In this document: positions 28,899 through 39,375 of the stretch, in pieces
Layout: every line of letters starts with the position of its first letter
How positions within the stretch are numbered: the first letter of the stretch is position 1
Assembly (NCBI RefSeq): GCF_013466985.1
Contig: NZ_CP059164.1
Location: 1,869,001-1,933,000, forward strand
Reading direction: 5' to 3'
Source: Nocardioides ungokensis
Lineage (GTDB): Bacteria; Actinomycetota; Actinomycetes; Propionibacteriales; Nocardioidaceae
Length of the DNA: 64,000 nt
Notes under the pieces: generated by a model
Seen by the model: only the letters and a program-made list of their open reading frames with translations
Database searches by the model: none
Told to the model about the DNA's origin: nothing
Made by a program: the position numbers and the translations under genes

Positions 28899-30186
28899 CA
28901 CTCACTCAACGAGGCACCCAGCGGGCCACCCTTCCGATCGGGGACGCCGTGGCGTCGCTGCTGCGCGACGGCCTGCCCGTGCGCTTCACGGCGTACGACG
29001 GCAGTGCGGCCGGGCCCACGGACGCGGAGATCGAGCTGCACCTGAGCAACCAGCGCGGCCTCTCCTACCTGCTGACCGCGCCCGGCGACCTCGGTATGGC
29101 CGGGCCTACGTCTTCGGGTGACCTGCAGGTCGTCGGTGTGCACCCGGGCGACCCCTACGAGGCACTCAAGCTGCTGCAGAACCACCTGCGGTTCCGCAAG
29201 CCCGCGGCCGGCGAGGCGATCGCCCTGCTGCGCGGGCTGGGCCTGTCCAACCTCAAGCCCCCGCCGCCGCCCCCGCAGGAGCACCTGCCGCGCTGGCGCC
29301 GGGTGATGGAGGGCGTGCGCCACTCGATGGCTCGCGACGCCGAGGTGATCCACCACCACTACGACGTCTCGAACCGGTTCTACGAGATGGTGCTCGGCCC
29401 GTCGATGACCTACACGTGCGCCGTCTACCCGAGCGCGGACGCCACCCTGGAGGAGGCGCAGACCGAGAAGTACGACCTGGTCGCGCGCAAGCTGGGCCTC
29501 CAGCCCGGGCAGCGGCTGCTCGACATCGGTTGCGGCTGGGGCGGGATGGTGCGCCACGCCGCCCGGGAGTACGGCGTCAACGTGATCGGGGTGACCCTGT
29601 CGCGTGAGCAGGCGGCCTGGGCCCAGGAGGCGATCAAGGCACAGGGGCTCGACCACCTCGCCGAGGTGCGCTTCCAGGACTACCGCCTCGTCGAGGAGGG
29701 CGACTTCGACGCGATCTCCTCGATCGGCCTGACGGAGCACATCGGCGTCCGCAACTACCCGGCGTACTTCGGCTTCATCCGCGACAAGCTGCGCCCGCAG
29801 GGCCGGCTGCTCAACCACTGCATCACCCGGCACGACAACATCGCACGCAGCACCGGGGCGTTCATCGACCGCTACGTCTTCCCGACGGAGCTGATCGGCT
29901 CCGGAGCATCATCACCGACGTCCAGGACGCGGGTCTCGAGGTCCAGCACGAGGAGAACTTCCGCGTGCACTACGCCAAGACCCTGGCCGGCTGGTGCCGC
30001 AACCTGGTCGACAACTGGGACGAGTGCGTCGCCGAGGTGGGCGAGGGGACCGCGCGGGTGTGGGGCCTCTACATGGCCGGCTCGCGGCTGGCCTTCGAGC
30101 GCAACGAGATCCAGCTCCACCACGTGCTGGCAACCAAGACCGACGCCCGGGGCGAGAGCGGCTACCCGCTGCGGCACACCTTCTGA
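28895..30186 (+). CDS. tmsB: SAM-dependent fatty acid methyltransferase TmsB (cyclopropane synthase family), one frame break
   Basis: About 430 residues. The SAM-binding motif I is LLDIGCGWGGMVRHAAREYG and GVTLSREQAAWAQE follows, both typical of cyclopropane-fatty-acid-phospholipid synthases; HHHYDVSNRFYEMVLGPSMTYTCAVYP is the family's lipid-entry block. The N-terminal ~130-residue domain precedes it. The frame changes near 29905 (GSGS then IITDVQDAGLEVQHEENF), one missing base. Paired with tmsA it predicts methylene addition to C10 of oleoyl chains in membrane lipid. A hairpin terminator follows, so tmsAB is a two-gene unit. Confidence 0.82.
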
Positions 30187-30190
30187 GCCA

Positions 30191-30224
30191 CGCCGACCCG
30201 TCGTCGCCCGGCGGCGGGTCGGCG
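30191..30224 (+). terminator. Hairpin after tmsB
   Basis: CGCCGACCCG (30191-30200) pairs with CGGGTCGGCG (30215-30224), starting 4 bp after the tmsB stop. Confidence 0.65.
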
Positions 30225-30238
30225 CATAGCCTTGGCCG

Positions 30239-31027
30239 GTGAGCACGAGAGCCAGGCAGTACGACGCGCAGGTCCTGCGCCGTGAGCAGCTCACCCCGCA
30301 CCTGGTCGGCTGACCCTCGGCGGCCCGGGCCTCGCCGCGTTCGAGAGCACCGGCATCCCCGACGAGTGGGTCGGGCTGGTCGGCCGCAGCAGTTCCAGAG
30401 CCGCTACTACACGGGCGGTCGTGGGACGGGGCGAGCTGGTCCTCGACGTCGTCGTCCACGAGGTCGGGCTGGTCACCGAGTGGGCCGCCCGCGAGTGCGT
30501 GGGGGACACCGTGACGATCACCGAGGCCAAGGGCTCCTTCGCGATGCCGGACTCTGCGGAGTGGCTGCTGCTGGTGGGCGACCTGACCGCGATGCCCGCC
30601 ATGGCACGGATCGCGGAGACGGTGGCCCGGTCCGGGTCCCGACCCGGATCTGGGCGGAGGTGCCCGACGGGGACGTGCTGCGGGGGGCCGGCTACCTGCG
30701 GGCGGCGCCGAGGTGACCTGGCTCGAGCCTCCGTCCGACACGTCCAGCGGCCTGGCGTCCGTCGTGGAGGCCATCGACTGGCCGACCGGCGAGGGCTACT
30801 TCTGGATGGCGGGGGAGTCGCGCAGATGCGGGCGATCCGCAAGCACCTGATGCGTGAGCGCCGGCTGCCGAGCACGGGCGTACGACGTGATGGGCTACTG
30901 GCGCGGGTGGCCAAGCGGCAGCCGCGAGCGGTGGACCGGGCCCGATCTGGCGGGCGGGCAAGATGGCAGGCAAGGACGACGACCAGATCTGGGCGACTAC
31001 GACGAGGCGAGGGCACGACATGAGTGA
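30239..31027 (+). CDS. Siderophore-interacting protein (flavin-dependent ferric reductase), several frame breaks
   Basis: About 262 residues when multiple single-base losses are bridged. QFQSRYYT matches the RxYT FAD-binding motif of ViuB/SIP reductases; the stretch [18 protein letters not shown] followed by [13 protein letters not shown] is the flavin phosphate-binding part, and [18 protein letters not shown] the NAD(P)H-binding start. The C-terminus [16 protein letters not shown] and GYWR is typical. SIPs reduce Fe3+ from imported siderophores. Starts at GTG 30239; its stop lies 8 bp inside era. No siderophore uptake genes are nearby. Confidence 0.72.
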
Positions 31028-31944
31028 GGCTCGATCACCCCACCGGAGCGGGTTCGCGTCGTTCGTCGGCCGGCCCAACGCCGGCAAGTCGACGCTGACC
31101 AACGCGCTGGTCGGCACCAAGGTGGCGATCACTCCGACAAGCCGCAGACCACCCGGACGGTGGTGCGCGGCATCGTGCATCGCGAGGAGCCCAGCTGATC
31201 CTGGTCGACACCCCCGGCCTGCACCGGCCGCGGACCCTGCTCGGGGAGCGGCTCAACGACCTGGTGAAGACCACGCTCTCGGAGGTCGACGTGGTCGCGG
31301 TGTGCTTCCCGGCCAACGAGAAGATCGGCCCCGGCGACCGCTTCATCGTCAACGAGATGGCGAAGATCAAGCGGACCAGGAAGGTCGCCGTCGCCACGAA
31401 GACCGACCTGGCGACCCCGAGCAGATCGGCCTGCACCTGCTCGACATCCAGAAGCTCGGGGCCGAGACCGGTGCCGAGTGGGCGGAGATCGTGCCGGTGT
31501 CGGCCAAGGCCGGCGACCAGGTCTCCCTGCTCGAGGAGCTGCTCGTCGGGCTGCTGCCCGAGGGCCCGCAGCTCTACCCCGAGGGTGACCTCACCGACGC
31601 ACCCGAGGGATCATGGTCGCGGAGCTGATCCGCGAGGCGGCGCTGGGACGGGCTGCGCGACGAGCTCCCGCACTCGGTGGCCGTCGTGGTCGAGGAGATG
31701 GGCCTGCGTGAGGACGAGCCGAGGACAAGCCGCTGCTCGACATCCACGCCAACCTCTACGTCGAGCGGGACTCCCAGAAGGGCATCATGATCGGCCCCAA
31801 GGGGTCGCGGCTGCGCAAGGTCGGCACCGAGGCCCGCAAGCAGATCGAGGCGCTGCTGGGCACCCCGTCTACCTCGACCTGCACGTCAAGATCGCCAAGG
31901 ACTGGCAGCGCGACCCGCGGCAGCTGCGCAAGCTGGGCTTCTGA
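31020..31944 (+). CDS. era: GTPase Era (ribosome assembly), several frame breaks
   Basis: About 305-310 residues when five or so frame changes are bridged (near 31133, 31193, 31420, 31611, 31645, 31722 and 31868). G1 is [16 protein letters not shown], the switch-I DKPQTTR is recovered after the first correction, G3 is [10 protein letters not shown] and G4 is the KTDL sequence. The C-terminal KH domain reads [19 protein letters not shown], then [13 protein letters not shown]. Era binds the 3' end of 16S rRNA. It is essential in most bacteria, so the breaks are almost certainly errors. Its TGA and the SDR gene's stop abut directly (TGATCA). Confidence 0.88.
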
Positions 31945-32853
31945 TCAGAGCGCGAGCTCCACGCCCGTCCTCAGCTCGCTGAGCTCCCACAGCTTCAGCG
32001 CCAGCTCGTCGTCCTGGGCGTAGCGGCTGAGCTTCGCCGGACCGATCGGGCCGCGGGTCTCGCGCAGCCACTGCGGGCCGGTGTACGAGCCAGGCGCCGC
32101 GGCGGTGGCGGCGTACAGGGTGGGGTTGGCGCCGGCGGCGGCGGACTGGAACAGCAGCGGCATCACGTACGGCGCGGCGAGGCGCACGATCCGCCGGGAG
32201 CCCATGCCGTTGGGATCGGCGACGAGCTCGGTGGCCGAGACCCCCGGATGGCCTGCCGTGGAGACCAGCGGGGAGGCCGCGGCGGTGGCCCGCTTGTGGA
32301 GCTCGCGGGCGAAGAGCAGGTTCGCCAGCTTGCTGTTCCCGTAGGCGCGCTGGGGCTGGTACGTCGACTCCGGGTTGCCCTCGAGGACCGTGGGACGTCC
32401 GTCGTGGTGGGCGATCGAGGAGACGGTGACCACGCGCGGAGCGGCCGACTCGAGCAGGGCCGGCAGCAGCAGGCCGGTGAGGGCGAAGTGACCGAGGTGG
32501 TTGGTGCCGAGCTGGAGCTCGAAGCCGTCCTCGGTCTCCCGGTAGTGCGGCGGGGTCATCACGCCGGCGTTGTTGACCAGCAGGTCGAGCGGTCCCTGCC
32601 AGCGAGCGGCGAAGTCACGCACCGAGCTGAGCGAGGCCAGGTCGAGGGGCTCGACCCGGGTGGCACCGTCGGAACCAGCCTGCATCGTGGCCGCCGCCTG
32701 CTGCGCGGACTCCACGTTGCGGCAGGCCAGCACCACGCTCGCCCCGTGCTCCGCCAGCCGGCGGGCGGTGTGGAGCCCGATGCCGGAGTTCGCCCCGGTC
32801 ACCACCGCGGTGCGGCCGGTGAGGTCGGGCAGGTCGTCGTGCGTCCAGCTCAT
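31945..32853 (-). CDS. Short-chain dehydrogenase/reductase (retinol-dehydrogenase-like)
   Basis: A 302-residue classical SDR. The cofactor loop is TGANSGIG near residue 20, LACRN follows strand 2 (NADP-type arginine), LVNNAGVM is the NNAG motif, and the catalytic Ser and Tyr-Lys are in VTVSSIAHH and YGNSKLANLLFA. The C-terminal segment resembles the WW-oxidoreductase/retinol dehydrogenase group widely found in actinobacteria. The substrate is unknown. ATG 32853 has a GAGGAGC ribosome-binding site. It is convergent with era, with no spacer. Confidence 0.92.
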   Translation of the reverse strand: MSWTHDDLPDLTGRTAVVTGANSGIGLHTARRLAEHGASVVLACRNVESAQQAAATMQAGSDGATRVEPLDLASLSSVRDFAARWQGPLDLLVNNAGVMTPPHYRETEDGFELQLGTNHLGHFALTGLLLPALLESAAPRVVTVSSIAHHDGRPTVLEGNPESTYQPQRAYGNSKLANLLFARELHKRATAAASPLVSTAGHPGVSATELVADPNGMGSRRIVRLAAPYVMPLLFQSAAAGANPTLYAATAAAPGSYTGPQWLRETRGPIGPAKLSRYAQDDELALKLWELSELRTGVELAL

Positions 32854-32907
32854 GCGGCTCCTCGAGATCGGGTCGCGCGGGTGTGGGTGGGTCGGTGGTC
32901 CGAGCGG

Positions 32908-33750
32908 TCAGTCGGGCACCCAGCAGAGACCGTAGTTCTGCCCGTTCGCCCACTGCTGGGCGGTGGGCCACTCGTAGCTCCAGGTGAAGTCGAGCGTGTC
33001 GGAGGCCGCGGACTGGCCGGCGTCCTTGCAGATGGTCTGCCCGGCCTGCTGGGCGGCGCCCGGCCCGGGGTAGTTGGTGCTCGAGAAGTGCACGACGCGG
33101 ATGGCACGCCAGCTGTGGTTGCTCGAGCAGACGACCCGGTGGAAGTCGGAGGTGCCCGGCTGGGCGGTGCCGCACATGCCGAACCGGTCGCGGCCCTCGG
33201 TGGTGCCGAGGACGCCGGCCATCCGGGTCGTCAGCGGCGCCAGCCGGCCGTCGGCGGCCACCGCGATCACGTCGCAGCGGAACCAGTCGGCCCCGGCGTC
33301 CGAGGTCTCGACCGTCGGGGTGAACCACACGGCACGCAGCATGCTCAGGTGCAGGTCGTCGAGGGTGCCACCCAGGAACGAGGGCAGCCGCCGCGGGCAC
33401 TCGGACGCGACCTGCGCCTGCACGCGCTTGGAGTCCACCGCCAGCAGGTGCCCGTCGACGACGGCGTCGAGCCCGCCGACGGCGTACGTCATCGAGGTGT
33501 GGGTGCCGGTGCAGGCGACGCTGCGCACGTCGGACGTCGGCGCCACGGCCTCGTCGTAGGTCAGCCGGTAGCAGGCCCGGTCCCGCGGGGGCTTGGGCGG
33601 CCGCGCGCGGGTCGGTTTCGCAGAGGGGCTCTCCGAGGCGCTCGAGCCGCCGGGCGACGCCGACGGCGTGGACGAGGCGGACTGGTCGCCGCCGCCGGTG
33701 CAGCCGGAGACGGTGAGGAGGAGGGCCGCGAGGGCCAGCAGGCGCTTCAC
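32908..33750 (-). CDS. Septum-formation family lipoprotein, copy 1
   Basis: A 280-residue exported lipoprotein. The signal peptide is KRLLALAALLLTVSGC with the lipobox Cys at residue 16-17, followed by a Ser/Pro/Ala linker. Two regions, CYRLTYDEA...CTGTHTSMTYAVG and VVCSSNHSWRAIRVV, match the paired Cys-containing repeats of the septum formation domain (PF13845-type). The function in division is presumed from the family name, not established. GTG 33750 overlaps the stop of the upstream homologous gene (GTGA). The paired gene shows the same architecture, so these arose by tandem duplication. Confidence 0.8.
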   Translation of the reverse strand: MKRLLALAALLLTVSGCTGGGDQSASSTPSASPGGSSASESPSAKPTRARPPKPPRDRACYRLTYDEAVAPTSDVRSVACTGTHTSMTYAVGGLDAVVDGHLLAVDSKRVQAQVASECPRRLPSFLGGTLDDLHLSMLRAVWFTPTVETSDAGADWFRCDVIAVAADGRLAPLTTRMAGVLGTTEGRDRFGMCGTAQPGTSDFHRVVCSSNHSWRAIRVVHFSSTNYPGPGAAQQAGQTICKDAGQSAASDTLDFTWSYEWPTAQQWANGQNYGLCWVPD

Positions 33751-34577
33751 TGGTCCGTCTTCGCCCAGCAGACCGAGCGACGGTTGCCCGCCTGCCACTC
33801 GGCCTCGTGGAACCACGTGTAGCCGATGTCGTAGCTGACGGGGTAGCCCAGCCACGCGCCGACCGACTCCGTGCAGAAGTCGCGGGTCCGGACCTGGACC
33901 AGCCGGTCACCGGGATACGGGTCGCCCTCGTCGCCGAGCTTGATGGTGGTGACGGCGCGCCAGTCGTGCTTCTGGGAGCAGGGGATCTTGACCGACCCGG
34001 CCACCGTGTCGCCGCTCGCGCACACCAACCAGCCGTCCACCGGCTTGCCGCCGAGGAACAACCCCTTGGCGTCCTGCGGGAGGTCGATGTACTGCTTGCT
34101 CTGGTCACCGCCGCCCACGACGTCGCAGCGGTACCAGCGCGCCCCGTCGTTCCAGGCCTTCTCCGACGGGCGGAACCACGCCCAGCTGACCACGGTCCGC
34201 ATCACCAGGCTCTCGTCGGCGCCGAGGAAGCCCATGAACTTCTTCGAGCAGGTCCGGTAGGCCCACGCGCCGAGGTCCTTGGAGTCGTAGTCGGCATCCT
34301 GCAGGGAGCTCGGCAGCTCGCCGACGGCGTAGGTCTGTGCGGTGTGCGGCTGTCCGCAGTCGACGACGCGGGTGGCGTTGGTGGGCTGCGCCACGTCGTC
34401 CGGCGTCAGCACCCGGCAGGCACCGAGCTCGGGCGTCTCGACGGAGTCCAGCTGGGCGGGGTCGGCGTTGGTGCCCTGGGCGGTGTCGCCGGTGCAGCCA
34501 CCGAGGAGCAGGGGCGCGGCGACGGCCAGCAGAAGAGGCAGCAGGAGGGGTACGGCGAGCGCGCGGACGTGCGGCAC
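33747..34577 (-). CDS. Septum-formation family lipoprotein, copy 2
   Basis: A 276-residue lipoprotein, paralogous to the downstream gene. Signal peptide: a long hydrophobic stretch LAVPLLLPLLLAVAAPLLLG ending in the lipobox Cys (GGC). The mature part shows ACRVLTPDDVAQPTNATRVVDC with GQPHTAQTYAVGELP and the second block IPCSQKHDWRAVTTIKLGD, aligning with CTGTHTSMTYAVGG and CSSNHSWRAIRVVHF of its neighbour. Both end with a Trp-rich CW segment. GTG 34577 has GAGGAGGGG upstream. The two overlap by 4 bp and so are likely made together, perhaps as partners. Confidence 0.8.
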   Translation of the reverse strand: MPHVRALAVPLLLPLLLAVAAPLLLGGCTGDTAQGTNADPAQLDSVETPELGACRVLTPDDVAQPTNATRVVDCGQPHTAQTYAVGELPSSLQDADYDSKDLGAWAYRTCSKKFMGFLGADESLVMRTVVSWAWFRPSEKAWNDGARWYRCDVVGGGDQSKQYIDLPQDAKGLFLGGKPVDGWLVCASGDTVAGSVKIPCSQKHDWRAVTTIKLGDEGDPYPGDRLVQVRTRDFCTESVGAWLGYPVSYDIGYTWFHEAEWQAGNRRSVCWAKTDQ

Positions 34578-34629
34578 GGCCCCTCCTCGGTGGTTCGGAC
34601 TGATGTGTCCGAGATCGTACCGTCGGCGC

Positions 34630-35115
34630 TCAGCCGGCAAGGAGCGCCGCCAGGGTGCCGCCGAGCTCGTACGCCGCGGCACGCTCCTGCTCGCCCACGT
34701 CACCCAGGACCTCGAGCACCTCCGCGGCCTGGCGCCACGGCAGCGCGCCCACGATCGACTGCACCGAGCGCACCGCGCCGGTGGTGTCGTAGCGCCCGTG
34801 CACCCACAGCCCGTAGGGCCGCTTGCCACCGCCGACACTGCCCGCCGACCCGTCGTCGGTGAGGGCGCCGCCGGCCTCGAGGAAGATCGTGTCGAAGAAG
34901 TGCTTGAGCGCCCCGCTCATGTAGCCGAAGTTCGCGGTCGTGCCGAGCAGGTAGCCGTCGGCGGCGAGCACGTCGGCGGCGGACGCCTCGAGCGCCGGGC
35001 GCACCACGACCTCGACGTCCTCGATCGCGTCGTCGTGCGCGCCGGCCACGACGGCGTCGGTGAGCGCCCGCACGAGCGGTGTGGGGGAGTGGTGGACGAT
35101 CAGGAGCCGGGGCAC
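34630..35115 (-). CDS. Flavodoxin-like NAD(P)H-dependent oxidoreductase
   Basis: A 161-residue flavodoxin-fold protein. LLIVHHSPTPLVRALTDAVVAG is the phosphate-binding first loop, GYLLGTTANFGYMSGALKHFFD the second FMN-binding loop as in NADPH-dependent FMN reductases, and GLWVHGRYDTTGAVRSVQSI the third. The electron acceptor is unknown. It starts with GTG 35115 and is divergent from the CopD-like gene, 39 bp away. Confidence 0.82.
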   Translation of the reverse strand: MPRLLIVHHSPTPLVRALTDAVVAGAHDDAIEDVEVVVRPALEASAADVLAADGYLLGTTANFGYMSGALKHFFDTIFLEAGGALTDDGSAGSVGGGKRPYGLWVHGRYDTTGAVRSVQSIVGALPWRQAAEVLEVLGDVGEQERAAAYELGGTLAALLAG

Positions 35116-35154
35116 GCGTCAGATCCTGCCGCACCTGCTGGCAGGCTGCTCCCC

Positions 35155-35553
35155 GTGAAGACCGTCGATCTCGAGACCATCCGCCTGTTCCTCCACGTGC
35201 TCGCCGCGACCGTCTGGGTCGGCGGCCAGATCACCCTGGCCGCACTGGTGCCGGCCCTGCGAGCCGCGGGGACCGACGTGCCCAAGGCCGCGGCCAACGC
35301 GTTCAACCGGATCGCCTGGCCCGCCTTCGGGGTGCTGGTGCTCACCGGCGTGTGGAACGTGATCGCCGCCGACGACAACAGTGCGGCGTTCCAGCACACG
35401 CTGTCGCTGAAGTACGTCCTCGTGCTCGCCTCCGGCTTGACCGCCTACCTGCACGCCCGCGCGACCTCGAAGAGGGGGATGGCCGTCTGGGGCGCCCTCA
35501 CCGGCCTGACCGCCCTCGGCGCGCTCTTCGTGGGGATGATGCTGGCGGGCTGA
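35155..35553 (+). CDS. CopD-family small membrane protein
   Basis: A 132-residue protein with four hydrophobic helices: RLFLHVLAATVWVGGQITLAAL, IAWPAFGVLVLTGVWNVIAA, HTLSLKYVLVLASGLTAYLH and AVWGALTGLTALGALFVGMML. The LHVLAATVWVGGQ helix with its His and the KYVLVLASGLTAYLHA segment are marks of the CopD/copper-resistance-D membrane domain. Whether it moves copper or binds heme is unknown. GTG 35155 is 39 bp from the divergent flavodoxin gene. Confidence 0.78.
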   Translation: MKTVDLETIRLFLHVLAATVWVGGQITLAALVPALRAAGTDVPKAAANAFNRIAWPAFGVLVLTGVWNVIAADDNSAAFQHTLSLKYVLVLASGLTAYLHARATSKRGMAVWGALTGLTALGALFVGMMLAG

Positions 35554-35595
35554 GGCCAGCCGGTCGGGCGCGGCCCACGGTCGCGCTCGTCATCG

Positions 35596-36171
35596 TCAGG
35601 CGTCCAGCGTCCTGACGACCCTGGCCGGGTTGCCGACCGCGACGACGTTCGCCGGCAGGTCCCGGGTGACGACAGCTCCGGCGCCGACGACGGTGTTCTC
35701 CCCGATCGTGACTCCGGGGCAGACGATGACGCCGCCGCCGAGCCACACGTTGTCGCCGATGGTGATCGGCGCCGCCCCCTCCCACTTCTCGCGACGGGGG
35801 CCGGGCTCCACCGGGTGGGTGGGGGTCAGCAGCTGCACGTTCGGGCCGATCTGCACGTCGTCGCCGATCGTCACCCTCGCGACGTCGAGGCAGACCAGGC
35901 CGAAGTTCACGAACGTCCGCGCGCCGAGGGAGGTCTGGTAGCCGTAGTCGCACTGGAACGGCGGCCGGATGTCGGTGTCCTCGCCGATCGCGCCGAGCAG
36001 CTCGACGAGCAGCTCCCGCCGCTCGAGTCCCGCGTCCGGGCTCAGCTGCCCGAGCCGGTGGCAGAGCACCCGGGCCCGGATGCTCTCGGCGGCGAGGTCG
36101 GGGTCGTCGGCGATGTAGGGGTCTCCCGCGAGCATCCGCTCGCGCATGGTCCGGTCGTCAACCTCGGTCAT
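35596..36171 (-). CDS. Maltose/galactoside O-acetyltransferase-like (hexapeptide repeat)
   Basis: A 191-residue left-handed beta-helix acetyltransferase. The N-terminal MRERMLAGDPYIADDPDL is the Mac (maltose acetyltransferase) domain; FQCDYGYQTSLGARTFVNFG precedes the active His in LLTPTHPVEPGPRREKWEG; hexapeptide repeats continue through ITIGDNVWLGGGVIVCPGVT. It O-acetylates sugars using acetyl-CoA; the substrate is not predictable. ATG 36171 fits the family N-terminus. Confidence 0.92.
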   Translation of the reverse strand: MTEVDDRTMRERMLAGDPYIADDPDLAAESIRARVLCHRLGQLSPDAGLERRELLVELLGAIGEDTDIRPPFQCDYGYQTSLGARTFVNFGLVCLDVARVTIGDDVQIGPNVQLLTPTHPVEPGPRREKWEGAAPITIGDNVWLGGGVIVCPGVTIGENTVVGAGAVVTRDLPANVVAVGNPARVVRTLDA

Positions 36172-36223
36172 GGAGCCGATCGTGTCATGCACCGGTGCCG
36201 GGCCCGCCCCTATCGTGGACGGC

Positions 36224-36648
36224 ATGCGGATGCCACCACTACGGCGCAGCGTGACGCTGCCGGGCGTGATCGTCGCGATGGCGGTGCTCCTGGTGGGCGC
36301 CGGAGCGGTGGCGGCCTTCGAGTCCCGCACGGTCGGCAGCTACTGGGAGGGGCTCTGGTGGGCGCTGGGGCTGAGACGACGGTCGGCTTCGTCGAGGGGT
36401 CGCCGGAGACCGTGGGGGGTGCCGTCACCTCCGCGGTCCTGATGGTGGCGGGCTTCCTGCTGCTGTCCCTGATCAGCGCCGCCCTCGCGTCGCTGTTCGT
36501 CCGCGAGGACGAGGAGCCGATCGAGGAGCGGGAGGAGGCGGTCGAGCGGCAGATCCTGGACCGGCTCGCGGCCATCGAACGACGCCTCGAGGGCCTGGAC
36601 CGACACCTGGCTGACGGCGAGACCCGCGAGACCGAGCCCGAGCCGTGA
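36224..36648 (+). CDS. Two-helix potassium channel-like protein, one frame break
   Basis: About 141 residues. The first helix is LPGVIVAMAVLLVGAGAVAAFE, the pore helix YWEGLWWALGL, the filter TTVGFVEGSPETVGG and the second helix AVLMVAGFLLLSLISAALASLF; the acidic C-terminal tail REEAVERQILDRLAAIERRLE looks like a short coiled coil that could tetramerise. The filter is TVGF rather than TVGYG, lacking the final Gly. The frame changes near 36375, one missing base between WALG and TTVGF. It ends 48 bp before the leuA leader peptide. Confidence 0.72.
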
Positions 36649-36680
36649 GACGGCCGTCCTACCCCGCGGGAACGGTGGGC

Positions 36681-36686
36681 TATCGT
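36681..36686 (+). promoter_or_regulatory. Candidate -10 element for leuA leader transcript
   Basis: TATCGT here would place the transcript start at about 36692-36694, two to four bases before the leader-peptide ATG, i.e. a leaderless leader peptide. No good -35 hexamer is seen. Confidence 0.35.
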
Positions 36687-36695
36687 GAACGGGTC

Positions 36696-36721
36696 ATGAT
36701 GCGCCGCCTCCTCCTTGGTTG

Positions 36722-36737
<16 letters not shown>
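36696..36737 (+). CDS. leuL: leuA leader peptide with three consecutive leucine codons
   Basis: A 13-codon ORF, MMRRLLLGCRSEV, with CTC CTC CTT at 36708-36716 and a TGA at 36735-36737, 75 bp before leuA. Leader peptides rich in the codon of the product amino acid control biosynthetic operons by ribosome stalling. Its 3' end overlaps the first arm of a strong hairpin, and it is too short to be a functional protein. The symbol leuL is by analogy. Confidence 0.8.
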
Positions 36738-38552
<1,815 letters not shown>

Positions 38553-38572
38553 CCTACCGGCCGGCGTCCTGG

Positions 38573-39325
38573 TCAGTCCTCGACGGCCAGGATGCAGGCG
38601 GTGGCCCGCCGCTCGAAGCCGAGGGCGCGGTAGACGCCGGCGGCCTCGTCCGTCGCAGCGGAGAGGAACACGGTGCGGACGCCCGCCTCGTGGCAGGCGG
38701 TCACGAGTCGCGCGGTGACGGCGGCGCCGAGCCCGCGCCGGCGCGCCGAGGGGACCACGGCGATGCCCATCAGCTCGGCGACGTCCCCGCGCGGGGCGGC
38801 CGAGCCGCCGCCCACCACGGCACCCGAGGCGTCGTACGCCGCGACGACGACCAGCAACCCCTGCGCGATCATCTCGACCTGGCGGCCCGGCTCCTTCCCC
38901 ACCACCTGGTCGCGGCCACGGAAGGCTGCGCTCACGGCGCCGAGGACCAGCGGAAGGTCGGGGTCGTCAGACGTGAGCACCCTCGTCGACGGGTCGCACG
39001 CGGGCAGCGTCGCGTCCTCGGGCAGCACGAGGAGCGGGCACGACATGGGGTCGCGCCCGGCGGCGCGGACGGCCGGGAGCAGCGCGGGCGTGACCTCGTC
39101 GACCCACTCCAGGGCCCGCGGCACCCCCAGCTCGGCCTGCCGGCCCAGCACCCGGCGCACGTCCTCCGGGGTCACGTCGGGCTCCGCCCCGAGCCGCGGC
39201 CGGGCGTAGAACCGCCAGCCCGTGGCCGGGTCGGCGAGGAAGAGCGTGAAGGGGCCGACCTCCTCGACGGTGGCCACCGCGCGGGGGACGGTGTCGTAGT
39301 AGGTCTCGATGCGGGTGAGGTCCAC
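38573..39325 (-). CDS. GNAT-family N-acetyltransferase (two-part)
   Basis: A protein of about 250 residues whose C-terminal half is a GNAT domain: GDVAELMGIAVVPSARRRGLGAAVTARLV contains the RRRGLG acetyl-CoA loop and the preceding beta strand, and VFLSAATDEAAGVYRALGFERRATACI the terminal part. The N-terminal ~120 residues look like a degenerate second GNAT half. The substrate is unknown. Start is uncertain: GTG 39325 gives the natural-looking VDLTRIETYYDTVPRAVATVE start, an ATG at 39361 extends it by 12 residues. Convergent with leuA and divergent from the hydrolase gene. Confidence 0.82.
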   Translation of the reverse strand: MDLTRIETYYDTVPRAVATVEEVGPFTLFLADPATGWRFYARPRLGAEPDVTPEDVRRVLGRQAELGVPRALEWVDEVTPALLPAVRAAGRDPMSCPLLVLPEDATLPACDPSTRVLTSDDPDLPLVLGAVSAAFRGRDQVVGKEPGRQVEMIAQGLLVVVAAYDASGAVVGGGSAAPRGDVAELMGIAVVPSARRRGLGAAVTARLVTACHEAGVRTVFLSAATDEAAGVYRALGFERRATACILAVED

Positions 39326-39375
39326 GGGGAGAAAGGTCCCAGCCGGGGCCACGGGGAGCAACTACATTGCTGGAC

